This document shows positions 54,991 through 63,271 of a stretch of DNA of 64,000 nt, piece after piece. The notes below the pieces were generated by a model. That model saw only the letters and a program-made list of their open reading frames with translations, was not told the origin of the DNA and ran no database searches. The stretch comes from Leucobacter sp. Psy1. Lineage in GTDB: Bacteria > Actinomycetota > Actinomycetes > Actinomycetales > Microbacteriaceae. Position 1 is the first letter of the stretch; each line of letters opens with the position of its first letter. The stretch is taken from the NCBI RefSeq assembly GCF_020096995.1, contig NZ_CP083692.1, forward strand, positions 1 through 64,000. Direction: 5' to 3'. The translations under genes were made by a program, and so were the position numbers.

Positions 54991-57963
54991 GTGGCCGACC
55001 CTGAAATGCAGCAACCCTGGCTCCTCGCGCGACCCGAGGTCGACCTCGACCGGGTGCGCCGGCACGCGACCGAGCACTTCGGTCTCGGCGGCGAGTACCG
55101 GGAACTCGGCAGCCAACAGGATCGGAACTATCTCGTGTCCGCCGAATCGGGCGCGGGGGCGCTCCTCAAGATCCACCACCCGGTGGTCACCGGGGAGATC
55201 GTGTCACTGCAGGCGGCGGTCGCGGAACGCTATCGCGACGCCGGACTGGCGACCCCGGCGCTGCTGCGCACGAGCGATGGCGACATCAGCGTACCGATCA
55301 CCCTGCCAGACGGACGCGAGGCGCAGATGTGCGCGTTCGCGCTCGTAGACGGGAGCACCCTCGCCGACCTCGAGGCCGTCGACGGGGCCGCAGCCGAGCA
55401 CCTCGGCGGCTTCGTCGGGCGGGCCGTCGATGCGCTGCGGAACCTCGATCACCCGAGTGCCGACCGAGAGATCCAGTGGGAGCTCACCCTGGCACCGCGG
55501 GTGGTCGCAGAGCTGCTGCACGAACTTCCCGGGGATCGCCGCGACGCCTGTCTCGCCGCCGCACGCCGCGCGGCGGCGCACCTCGAAGCACTGGATGATC
55601 TGCCGCGCCAGATCATCCACGGAGACCTCACGGCTGACAACATCATGCGCGACTCTTCCGGTGTCTCCTGGATCATCGACCTCGGAGACGTCGCGCAGTC
55701 GTGGCGCATCGCCGAACTCGCGGTCCTCGTCGCCGACATCATGGGACGCACAGGCGACCTGACGATCGCGTGCCGGGCGGTGCGGGGGTTCTCGCAGCAG
55801 GTGGCAGAGGCGGGGTTCGCCCTGACCGACGACGAGCTCGACGCCCTCTGGCCGCTCGTCGTGCTCCGCGGGGCGGTGCTCGCCGTGAGCGGGTGGAGTC
55901 AGCTCCGGATCGACCCCGCAAACGACTACGCCCGCGAGCGGATCGAGCACGAGTGGCAGGTCTTCTCGCGCACCGCAGGTCTCGCGCACGACGACGTAGT
56001 CGCGCAGCTGCGGCTCGCCGCCGGCCGCGCCCACCGCCGGGGGCTCGAGTACGCGCCGATCCTCACCGAGCAGCGATCAGCTCGCGTCATCGACCTCGGC
56101 ATCCGCAGCGCCGACCTCGACCGAGGACGCTGGACCTCGCCGTCCATCGAAACCGACCTCGCGCGCGAGGCGCTCGCCGCAGCACCGGTCGCCGTCATGC
56201 GGTTCGGTGAGAGCCGCCTCACCCGTGTCTCCACCGACGTTTCCGCACCGGCGCCGACGAAAGCGAGGTGCGTGGACCTGTGGTCGCGACCGGGCGTATC
56301 GGTGCACGCGCCGTTCAGCGGAGTCCTGACCCGGGTGGGCGAGATCATCGAGCTCACCGACGGGGGAGTCACGCTTCGATTCGACGGTCTCGAAGCCGAC
56401 GCCGCAGGGATTGATGTTCCGGATCAGGGCCGTCCGGTCTCCTCAGGCGCCGTGATCGGCAGGATCGCCGAGCGAGTGCCTGGGCTCGGACGCCTGCGGA
56501 TGCTCCGCCGGGCTATGGGGGCCGCACCCGATCCTGCGTTCGGCGCGGCCGGTGACGAGTACGCCGTTGCGGGCGCCGCGGATCCCTCGCCGATCCTCGG
56601 AGTGCCGGCCTGCCCCGACCCGATCCTGCGGCTCCGCGAAGAGCGCCGCCGTCGCGACCGCGCCATGGGCGGTGCCGCCGAACGGTACTACGCCGAACCG
56701 CCGCAGATCGAACGAGGGTGGGGCGCGATCCTCATCGACACCGAGGGGCGCGCATACCTCGACATGGTGAACAACGTCACGGCGATCGGGCACGCGCACC
56801 CGCGGCTCGCCGACGCTGTCGGGAGGCAGCTGCACCTGCTCAACACGAACTCCCGGTTCCTCTACGAGGCGTACGCCGATTTCACCGAGCGACTGCTCGC
56901 GCACGCGCCCGACCCCACGCTCGACACTGTGATCCCGGTGAACAGCGGTTCGGAGGCCGTCGACCTCGCCATCCGTCTGGCTCAGGCGGCCACGGGTCGA
57001 CGCGACGTGATCGCAGCGCTCGAGGGGTACCACGGCTGGACGATGGCGGCGGACTCCGTGAGCACGTCCGCCTACGACAACCCCTCTGCCCTGGATTCGC
57101 GGCCCGACTGGGTGCACCTCGTCGACGCGCCGAACGCCTACCGCGGCCCGCACCGCGGCGCTGGTGCAGGCGCTGCGTACGCGCGGCAGGTCGCCGACCG
57201 GGCAGCACAGCTCGCGGAAGCCGGCCACGGGCCCGCCGCGTTCATCTGCGAACCCGTGCTCGGCAACGCAGGGGGCGTGATCCCACCTGAGGGGTACCTC
57301 GCCGGAGCGTACGCGGCAGTGCGCGAGCACGGCGGTCTCGCCATCGCCGATGAGGTGCAGGTCGGGTACGGCCGACTCGGCGCTGCCTTCTGGGGGTCGG
57401 AGATGCAGGGCGTCGTGCCCGACATCATCGCGGTCGCGAAGGCCGCGGGCAACGCCTATCCGATCGGCGCCGTCATCACCCGGAGGGATATCGTCGACGC
57501 CCTCAGGCGCGACGGCATGTTCTTCTCCTCGGCGGCGGGTGCGCCCGCCAGCGCCGTCGCCGGTGCGACGGTGATCGACGTCATCGTCGACGAGGGGCTC
57601 CAGGAGAACGCGCTCCTGGTCGGTGCGGTCTTCGCCGAGCGCATCGAGGAACTCGCTGCGCGGCACCCGCTCATCGGCGCGGTCCACGGCAGCGGTCTCT
57701 ATCGAGGCATCGAGCTCGTGCGTGACCGTGAGAGTCTTGAGCCAGCGGTCGAGGAGACGGCGTGGATCTGCGAGCGCCTGCTCGATTTCGGCGTCATCGT
57801 GCAGCCAGCGTCTGAGCGCCAGAACGTGCTCAAGGTGAAACCCCCGATGACCTTCGGGCTGCGCGACGTCGACGTGTTCGTCGCTGCGTTTGAAGCGGTG
57901 CTCACCGAGTTGGGGAAGCGTGAACGCCGCTCACTCGGGGAGGGGTTCGAGGAAGCCCTCTGA
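54991..57963 (+). CDS. Fusion: APH-type kinase, M23-like segment and class III aminotransferase-fold PLP enzyme
   Basis: The 990-residue protein has three parts. Residues about 1-330 are an aminoglycoside-phosphotransferase/choline-kinase fold with the catalytic HGDLTADN (H210, D212) and IIDLGD. Residues about 425-500 resemble a lysostaphin/M23 beta-fold (VHAPFSGVLTRV, PVSSGAVIGRI) without an obvious zinc site. Residues about 545-990 are a class III aminotransferase with EPVLGNAGG, ADEVQVGYGRLG and the PLP lysine K817 in VAKAAGNAYPIG. In animals a kinase plus a phospho-lyase of these families degrade hydroxylysine, and a related lyase uses phosphoethanolamine. A kinase-then-lyase enzyme is therefore likely. 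The start is GTG behind AGAAAGGGG. Confidence 0.85.
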   Translation: MADPEMQQPWLLARPEVDLDRVRRHATEHFGLGGEYRELGSQQDRNYLVSAESGAGALLKIHHPVVTGEIVSLQAAVAERYRDAGLATPALLRTSDGDISVPITLPDGREAQMCAFALVDGSTLADLEAVDGAAAEHLGGFVGRAVDALRNLDHPSADREIQWELTLAPRVVAELLHELPGDRRDACLAAARRAAAHLEALDDLPRQIIHGDLTADNIMRDSSGVSWIIDLGDVAQSWRIAELAVLVADIMGRTGDLTIACRAVRGFSQQVAEAGFALTDDELDALWPLVVLRGAVLAVSGWSQLRIDPANDYARERIEHEWQVFSRTAGLAHDDVVAQLRLAAGRAHRRGLEYAPILTEQRSARVIDLGIRSADLDRGRWTSPSIETDLAREALAAAPVAVMRFGESRLTRVSTDVSAPAPTKARCVDLWSRPGVSVHAPFSGVLTRVGEIIELTDGGVTLRFDGLEADAAGIDVPDQGRPVSSGAVIGRIAERVPGLGRLRMLRRAMGAAPDPAFGAAGDEYAVAGAADPSPILGVPACPDPILRLREERRRRDRAMGGAAERYYAEPPQIERGWGAILIDTEGRAYLDMVNNVTAIGHAHPRLADAVGRQLHLLNTNSRFLYEAYADFTERLLAHAPDPTLDTVIPVNSGSEAVDLAIRLAQAATGRRDVIAALEGYHGWTMAADSVSTSAYDNPSALDSRPDWVHLVDAPNAYRGPHRGAGAGAAYARQVADRAAQLAEAGHGPAAFICEPVLGNAGGVIPPEGYLAGAYAAVREHGGLAIADEVQVGYGRLGAAFWGSEMQGVVPDIIAVAKAAGNAYPIGAVITRRDIVDALRRDGMFFSSAAGAPASAVAGATVIDVIVDEGLQENALLVGAVFAERIEELAARHPLIGAVHGSGLYRGIELVRDRESLEPAVEETAWICERLLDFGVIVQPASERQNVLKVKPPMTFGLRDVDVFVAAFEAVLTELGKRERRSLGEGFEEAL

Positions 57964-58911
57964 GGCGTGCCAGTCCTCCTCGTAGACCTCAGGGCTGACG
58001 AGGAAGCGCCTGGAGCTCTCCAGCAGTGGCTCGTCCACCGTCAGGGTTGTCGCATCGATCGCGCCGATACCGCGGATCCGTCCGCCCCCGAGCGAGTATG
58101 CGCTGTCTGAGGCGAGCAGGTCAGCGGTCGACAGCTCGACGAACTCGGTGCTCAGGCCGAGGCCGCGCGCGTGCCTGAAGAAGAGCTCGAGCGTGGTGCC
58201 GGGGAGGATGCCGATGCCGGGGTCCGGGGTGCGGAGGGTGTCGCCGACGCGGCTGACGACCGTCGCGTTCGGCGCCTCGAGGACATGATCGTCGGTGGTG
58301 CGGTAGATCGCGAGGTCGTAGCCGTGTGCCGCCACGTACCGGTTGGTCGCCATGTTCGACGCGTAGGAGAGCGTCTTGACGCCGGCCAGCAGCCACGGTT
58401 CGTCGCGCCCGTACCCGGCGGGGACGCCCCGAGACAGCAGGGTGGCCCTGAGTGGCAGTTCGGCGCCCGTATCGGGCGCCTGCTCGAGGATGAAGAGGAT
58501 CGTCGGGTGTGCCGCCGTTCCGTCGGCTTCGGGGTGCTCGGGCCCTCGCGTGATCACGATCCGGAACAGGAGGCGCTGTGCGGGGTCCGCGCACTGGGCG
58601 AGGAAGCCCTCGACGGTTCGGCGCCAGAGATTCAGCGACGAGAGCCCCGGCAGGTCGAGGTGGCGGAGCGAGTGGTTCAGCCGACGCAGGTGATACGCGA
58701 GGGCGACCGCGCGTCCGTCGACCACCCGGGTGGCTTCGAAGACCCCGTCACCCCGCAGTAGACCGAGGTCGTGGATCCCGACCGTCTGAGCGGCTCCGCC
58801 GAGGACCTCGAAGCCGGGGTCCGCCCCGCGGCTCGGGGCGGCCGAGCCCAGGAGACCGTGGTCGCCTCGAGCGACCACCGTCGGGAAGATCCGCTCACTC
58901 GATCCGGCCAT
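57931..58911 (-). CDS. Class IV aminotransferase-fold PLP enzyme (aminodeoxychorismate lyase-like)
   Basis: The 326-residue enzyme has the fold-type IV features: HDLGLLRGDGVFEATRV near the N-terminus, the PLP lysine in GVKTLSYASNMATN, EAPNATVV, and GILPGTTLELFF. It most resembles 4-amino-4-deoxychorismate lyase (PabC), the step after the PabA-type enzyme; branched-chain or D-amino-acid transaminase is an alternative. ATG at 58911 is preferred to 58917, because AAAGGGG lies directly against the first ATG and six nt before the second. Its 3' end overlaps the fusion gene by 33 nt on the opposite strand. Confidence 0.82.
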   Translation of the reverse strand: MAGSSERIFPTVVARGDHGLLGSAAPSRGADPGFEVLGGAAQTVGIHDLGLLRGDGVFEATRVVDGRAVALAYHLRRLNHSLRHLDLPGLSSLNLWRRTVEGFLAQCADPAQRLLFRIVITRGPEHPEADGTAAHPTILFILEQAPDTGAELPLRATLLSRGVPAGYGRDEPWLLAGVKTLSYASNMATNRYVAAHGYDLAIYRTTDDHVLEAPNATVVSRVGDTLRTPDPGIGILPGTTLELFFRHARGLGLSTEFVELSTADLLASDSAYSLGGGRIRGIGAIDATTLTVDEPLLESSRRFLVSPEVYEEDWHASEGFLEPLPE

Positions 58912-58958
58912 CGCCATCCCCTTTCAGCGGCTCGCCTGGTGTTGCGCGCCATCGGCAG

Positions 58959-58964
58959 AATATA
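58959..58964 (-). promoter_or_regulatory. -10 element of the class IV PLP gene
   Basis: On the minus strand TATATT is an AT-rich hexamer standing out in GC-rich sequence, 47 nt before the start. No convincing -35 is visible. Confidence 0.45.
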
Positions 58965-59030
58965 CCCGTTGAGTGCGGAGAATCGCACAGAGGAACTCAC
59001 CGGCCACCGGTGTCCCCCGCGGGCCAGGCG

Positions 59031-59717
59031 TTACGCCCTGGACGCCTGAGGGGTGCTGTCGTCGCCTTCTCGCGGACTGCGGAGGGCGGCTATCCCTGCG
59101 ATCACGAACCACACGTAGATGCTCTCGGCGGCAAGGCGCTCGGACCAGCCGACAGGCCCGTGCCCGGCGAGCGAGAATCCGAGCCACACCATCCCCGCGA
59201 GTGTCGCTCCTGCCACTGCCGCAGCTGAGACGGATACCAGGGGTGAGACGCCGCGCGACTGGCGCGCCGCGAAGAGGAGGAGCGCCAGTCCACCGAGAAA
59301 GAGCGGAACCGCGAGCAAGGTGTGCGCGGTGATGCTGACGTTTCCCGGCACCACGGAGACGCCGATCCCGCCTGCCGTCATCACGAGTGCCGCTGCGATG
59401 GTTGCTCGCGACCACCGATACCGTCGAGCGAGAAGCATCGCCCCGGCTCCGACGATGAGGTACTGCGCGACTCCGCCGATGTTGAACAGGGCGTGCAGCG
59501 GCGAGCAGGTCTCCAGTACGCCGCCCGGACGGGCCTCCTCGACGCAGGCGGTGTACCCGAGGTCGCTCACTGTGTGGTCGGCGATCAGATAGGGGACTGG
59601 CCAGGCCTGCACGACGATGAGTTGGAGCCCGAAATTCAGCACGAATGCGATGACCCACAGCAGCGATCCGATCTGCACTCGGGAGGGTGCTGAGGCCAAG
59701 AGCGTGCCCGTCTTCAT
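59031..59717 (-). CDS. DUF998-like membrane protein
   Basis: The 228-residue protein has about six membrane segments and the DUF998-like features: an N-terminal LLWVIAFVLNFGLQLIVVQAW, ADHTVSDLGYTAC after the first segment, and VPGNVSITAHTLLA. Its function is unknown. It overlaps the response-regulator gene by 4 nt and is the last gene of the kinase-regulator operon, so it may be an accessory sensor or a target. Confidence 0.75.
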   Translation of the reverse strand: MKTGTLLASAPSRVQIGSLLWVIAFVLNFGLQLIVVQAWPVPYLIADHTVSDLGYTACVEEARPGGVLETCSPLHALFNIGGVAQYLIVGAGAMLLARRYRWSRATIAAALVMTAGGIGVSVVPGNVSITAHTLLAVPLFLGGLALLLFAARQSRGVSPLVSVSAAAVAGATLAGMVWLGFSLAGHGPVGWSERLAAESIYVWFVIAGIAALRSPREGDDSTPQASRA

Positions 59718-60316
59718 AGCCAGTTCCGCTCCCGTGCGTACCGCGCCGCGGCCCGCCGATTCGGCGATTGGGTCTTCTGCATCGCCCCGGAGAGGTAGTT
59801 GCGCACGGTGCCTTCGGCGAGGTGCAGCCGCTGTGCGATCTCGATGACCGAGAGTCCGTCGAGCGTGCCCTGCAGCACGTCGAGTTCGCGGTCGGTGAGC
59901 GGGGAGTCCCCGGCGACCGCGAGCGCAGAGATCTCTGGGTCGATCCAGCGTCGGCCCCGGTGCAGGGTCTCGACGACCATCGCGATCTGCTCGGGTCGCG
60001 CGCTCTTGCTGATGAACCCCCGCACCCCGGCCTGCAGCGCCTGGCGCAGCACTCCCGGTCTCGCGTGACGCGTGAGCATGAGCACCGCCTGCTCCGGTCG
60101 TTCGGCGAGTACGCGCCGTACTGCCTCGAGTCCGTCGGTGCCGGGCATCTCCAGGTCGATGACGAGTACGTCGGGTGCGTGGAGCAGCGTCGCCGCGGTC
60201 GCGGCAGCTCCGTCCGCGGCCTCGGCGACGACCTCGATCTCGCCCTTCATCGGGAGGAGGGCCGCGAGCGCGCCCCGTAGCAGGGCTTCGTCGTCGGCGA
60301 GCACGATCCTGATCAT
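59714..60316 (-). CDS. LuxR-type (NarL/DesR) response regulator
   Basis: The 200-residue regulator has a receiver domain with acidic pocket ADDE, phosphoacceptor D54 in LVIDLEMPG, and the conserved Lys in ISKSARPEQ. A C-terminal LuxR helix-turn-helix follows (LTDRELDVLQGTLDGLSVIEIAQRL, abbreviated from about residue 138). It overlaps the kinase gene by 4 nt. The divergent ABC-2 exporter is the obvious target. Confidence 0.92.
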   Translation of the reverse strand: MIRIVLADDEALLRGALAALLPMKGEIEVVAEAADGAAATAATLLHAPDVLVIDLEMPGTDGLEAVRRVLAERPEQAVLMLTRHARPGVLRQALQAGVRGFISKSARPEQIAMVVETLHRGRRWIDPEISALAVAGDSPLTDRELDVLQGTLDGLSVIEIAQRLHLAEGTVRNYLSGAMQKTQSPNRRAAARYARERNWL

Positions 60317-61461
60317 GTCGGCGTCTCCGCGGTGATGCCGTCGTCCGCATCGGGGCTCACGCTCGCGTTCCTCGGCAGTTGCACGGTCGTGATGAAGCGA
60401 TCCCCGGTGCGCTCGGCGGTGAGCGCGCCCCCGTCCGCGGCCACCCGATCGTGCAGCATCGCGAGACCGCTCAGTCGCAGCGCGCCTGAGTGCGCGGCAC
60501 CGTCATTGATGACGCGCAGGGAGTGCCCGGTGAGGTCGATGTCGACGGAGGCGGCGTCGCTGTGGCGCAGGATGTTGGTCGTGGTCTCGCGCAGCACCTG
60601 GCCGAGCGCCTCATCGCTCCGTGGATCCTCGGAGGCGGTCCGGCTGATCCTCACCTCGATACCGGCGGCCTCCAGCAGGTTCTTCGCGTTCTCGATCTCC
60701 GCATCGAGGTTCACCCGGTGCTGCCCGTGGGCGAGGGCAGACGTGCGAGCGATCGTGGCTTCGACTTCCGCGTAGACCTCGCGGAGCTCGCGTCTGGCGC
60801 GCTCGGGGTCGGCGTCGAGCACCGCGTCGGCGAGAGCGACTTTCAGATTCACCACGTGGAGGGTGTGGCCCTGGATGTCGTGGAGATCCGTTGCGAACCG
60901 TACCCGTTCCCGCATGATGCCGAGCTCCGCCTCGGCCCGCTGGGCGGCCTCAAGATCGTGCAGGATCGCCCGGTGCCGTTCGAGGATCAGGATCACCGCG
61001 ACCACGAACACCGTGAACCCGGTGGGGAGCAGCACGTACCGCAGAGCGTTGTTCCAGGTGAGCGGTTCATGGGTGAAGTAGAGGGATCCGGTCGCGCCGA
61101 CGAGGAGCCCGATGCCGATGGCGGCGGAAATGTGATGCCGGGGAAGCCGGGGGATCATGACGCCGCCGAGCAGCGCCACACCGAAGAACCCGAGCGGATT
61201 GAAGCCGAAGAGCGTGGACGCGACCCAGACGAGCGCCGAGAATGCGAGTGCGGCGATCATGACCCAGGTGAGCCTCGCGGGCCGCCACTCGTAGAGCACG
61301 AAGAAGGCGACGCCGAGTCCGGCGCCGATCGCGACCCCCTCCCACCACGACTCGGCGGTGGTCGCCACCAGCACCAGAGTGAGCGGCGCGATCGCGAGCA
61401 CCGCAGTGAGCACCGTGGCGCGGTGCATGCGGCGGCTCGCCTGCGCGCTCGGGGCTGACAT
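60313..61461 (-). CDS. Sensor histidine kinase (HisKA_3, DesK type)
   Basis: The 382-residue kinase has six or so membrane segments in residues 15-165, then a dimerisation helix with the phosphoacceptor His in ATDLHDIQGHTL (about residue 190) and a HATPase domain at the end (VLRETTTNILRHSDA, LRLSGLAMLHDRVA). It has no large extracellular domain, so it probably senses the membrane, as DesK and LiaS-type kinases do. ATG at 61461 lies behind GTGGGAG. It is divergent from the ABC genes. Confidence 0.9.
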   Translation of the reverse strand: MSAPSAQASRRMHRATVLTAVLAIAPLTLVLVATTAESWWEGVAIGAGLGVAFFVLYEWRPARLTWVMIAALAFSALVWVASTLFGFNPLGFFGVALLGGVMIPRLPRHHISAAIGIGLLVGATGSLYFTHEPLTWNNALRYVLLPTGFTVFVVAVILILERHRAILHDLEAAQRAEAELGIMRERVRFATDLHDIQGHTLHVVNLKVALADAVLDADPERARRELREVYAEVEATIARTSALAHGQHRVNLDAEIENAKNLLEAAGIEVRISRTASEDPRSDEALGQVLRETTTNILRHSDAASVDIDLTGHSLRVINDGAAHSGALRLSGLAMLHDRVAADGGALTAERTGDRFITTVQLPRNASVSPDADDGITAETPT

Positions 61462-61570
61462 GGCTCCCACTCTGACAGACCGCGGCACATCCGAACAGTG
61501 ACAAAACCTCACATGAGCTGGTGACGCTCCCGCCCTGCCGGGTGGCCGCGGATCGGCGTGGAATAGGGGC

Positions 61571-62455
61571 ATGACAACAGAGACAGTGATCGATGTGCAC
61601 GACCTGAACGTGCGGTACGGAAGTTTCGAAGCGGTCAGGGGCCTGAGCTTCGAAGTGCGGCGAGGGGAGCTCTACGCGCTCCTCGGCACGAACGGGGCGG
61701 GCAAGAGTTCGACGCTCGAGGTCATCGAGGGGCACCGCACCGCGTCGTCTGGCGAGGTCCGCGTGTTCGGGGAGCCGCCGACGCGCCGGCGTTCCGTGCG
61801 CCCGCGCACGGGCATCATGTTGCAGGAGAGCGGGTTCGCCGAGGACCTCACGGTGCGTGAGACGCTCGGCCTGATCGGCAGTCTGTCGCAGCGCGAGGAT
61901 AGGCCCGAACGGGTGCTCGATGTCGTCGGCCTCACGCAGAAGACGAGCACGCGCGTCTCGCAACTCTCCGGAGGCGAGAAGCGACGACTCGACTTCGCGA
62001 CTGCGATCTACGGATCCCCTGAACTCCTCTTTCTCGACGAACCGACGACCGGACTCGACATCCAGTCCCGCGACGCGCTGTGGGAGAGCGTTGACCGCCT
62101 CAGGGAGGACGGTGCGACGATCGTGCTCACCACGCACTACCTGGAGGAGGCGCAGCAGCGCGCCGACCGGGTCGGGTTGATGCACCGCGGCCAGTTCCGG
62201 ATGGAGGGAACCGTCGCCGAGATCACCCGCACCCTCCCGGCGACGATCTCGTTCAGGGCACCCGTCGAGTCCGCGGAGATTCCACTGGCGCATGCGAGGC
62301 GGGACGACGGGACGGTCCTCGTCGAGACCCACGAGTTGCAGGGCGACCTGCACCGCCTCCTCGCCTGGGCGGACGCGCGAGAGCTCGAGCTCGTCGAGCT
62401 CGAGGCCGGGCCGACCCGTCTCGACAACGTGTTCCGCTCCATCGCGAACGACTGA
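61571..62455 (+). CDS. ABC-2 exporter ATP-binding protein
   Basis: The 294-residue ATPase has Walker A GTNGAGKSST, signature QLSGGEKRRLDFA, Walker B LLFLDEPTTGLD and the H-loop TTHYLEE. It belongs to the DrrA/CcmA-type drug and lipid exporters. It forms a pair with the permease gene that follows and is divergent from the two-component genes. The cargo is unknown; self-protection against membrane-active compounds is common for this arrangement. Confidence 0.93.
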   Translation: MTTETVIDVHDLNVRYGSFEAVRGLSFEVRRGELYALLGTNGAGKSSTLEVIEGHRTASSGEVRVFGEPPTRRRSVRPRTGIMLQESGFAEDLTVRETLGLIGSLSQREDRPERVLDVVGLTQKTSTRVSQLSGGEKRRLDFATAIYGSPELLFLDEPTTGLDIQSRDALWESVDRLREDGATIVLTTHYLEEAQQRADRVGLMHRGQFRMEGTVAEITRTLPATISFRAPVESAEIPLAHARRDDGTVLVETHELQGDLHRLLAWADARELELVELEAGPTRLDNVFRSIAND

Positions 62456-62493
62456 CCCGACCACGCCGTCCCCCGACCCGAAGGACTCCCACC

Positions 62494-63216
62494 ATGCTTC
62501 CCATCGCCCGCAGTGAATTCCTGCAGATCTTCCGCAACCGGATGGTCTTCGTCAGCGCCACGATCGTTCCGATCGGCCTGAGTTTGCTCTTCATCTCCCA
62601 GCGCGAAGTGTTCGCGCAGTCGCCAACCGGAGTCGGTCTGCTCGCCGGAGCCTTCATGATGATCCTGATCAGCATGGGGCTCTACTCGACGGCGGTCACG
62701 ACGCTCGCGGCGCGGCGGCAGACGCTGTTCCTGAAACGACTGCGCTCGACCGCCGTCAGTGATCCCGCGGCGCTGAGCGGGATCGTACTGCCCCCGGCGA
62801 TCATCGGCGTGGTCCAGGTCACCGCCGTCCTCGTCGTGCTCGGCGTCATCGACGAACCACCGGCCGAGCCATTGTTGCTCGTCGTGTCAGGCCTCACGCT
62901 GGTGCTGATGATGCTCGGGTTCGCGCTCGCGACTGCGGGGATCACCCAGTCGCCCGAGCACGCCCAGGTGACGACCCTCCCCATCACCCTCGGGGCGTCT
63001 GCCATCGCGTTCTGGATCGGCTTCACCGGCACTGAAGAGCTCGCCCTGCTGAAGCGGTTGCTTCCCGGAGGCGCAGCCACCGAGCTGACGATCACGGCGT
63101 GGAACGGCGGAGCCGAGCTGGGGGAGAGTCTCCTCCTGCTCGCGCCCACGCTGGGGTGGATCGTGGTTGCCGTCGTGCTCGCCAAGGTCATGTTCCGCTG
63201 GGAGCCGAGGCGCTGA
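62494..63216 (+). CDS. ABC-2 type exporter permease
   Basis: The 240-residue protein has six hydrophobic segments and the ABC-2 layout: an amphipathic N-terminus (LPIARSEFLQIFRNR), an early pair of segments, and a C-terminal segment ending in LAKVMFRWEPRR. It is encoded 38 nt after its ATPase and should dimerise to form the export channel. Confidence 0.9.
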   Translation: MLPIARSEFLQIFRNRMVFVSATIVPIGLSLLFISQREVFAQSPTGVGLLAGAFMMILISMGLYSTAVTTLAARRQTLFLKRLRSTAVSDPAALSGIVLPPAIIGVVQVTAVLVVLGVIDEPPAEPLLLVVSGLTLVLMMLGFALATAGITQSPEHAQVTTLPITLGASAIAFWIGFTGTEELALLKRLLPGGAATELTITAWNGGAELGESLLLLAPTLGWIVVAVVLAKVMFRWEPRR

Positions 63217-63248
63217 GGCGCGGTGACCTAATAGCAGTAGGCAGAAAA

Positions 63249-63264
63249 CTACAGGGTGTAGGAT
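63249..63264 (+). promoter_or_regulatory. Leaderless promoter with an overlapping palindrome before the GDSL gene
   Basis: TAGGAT at 63259-63264 ends seven nt before the ATG at 63272, the leaderless spacing. CTACA-GGG-TGTAG at 63249-63261 is a perfect inverted repeat overlapping the -10, a likely repressor site. Confidence 0.5.
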
Positions 63265-63271
63265 TGTGGTC

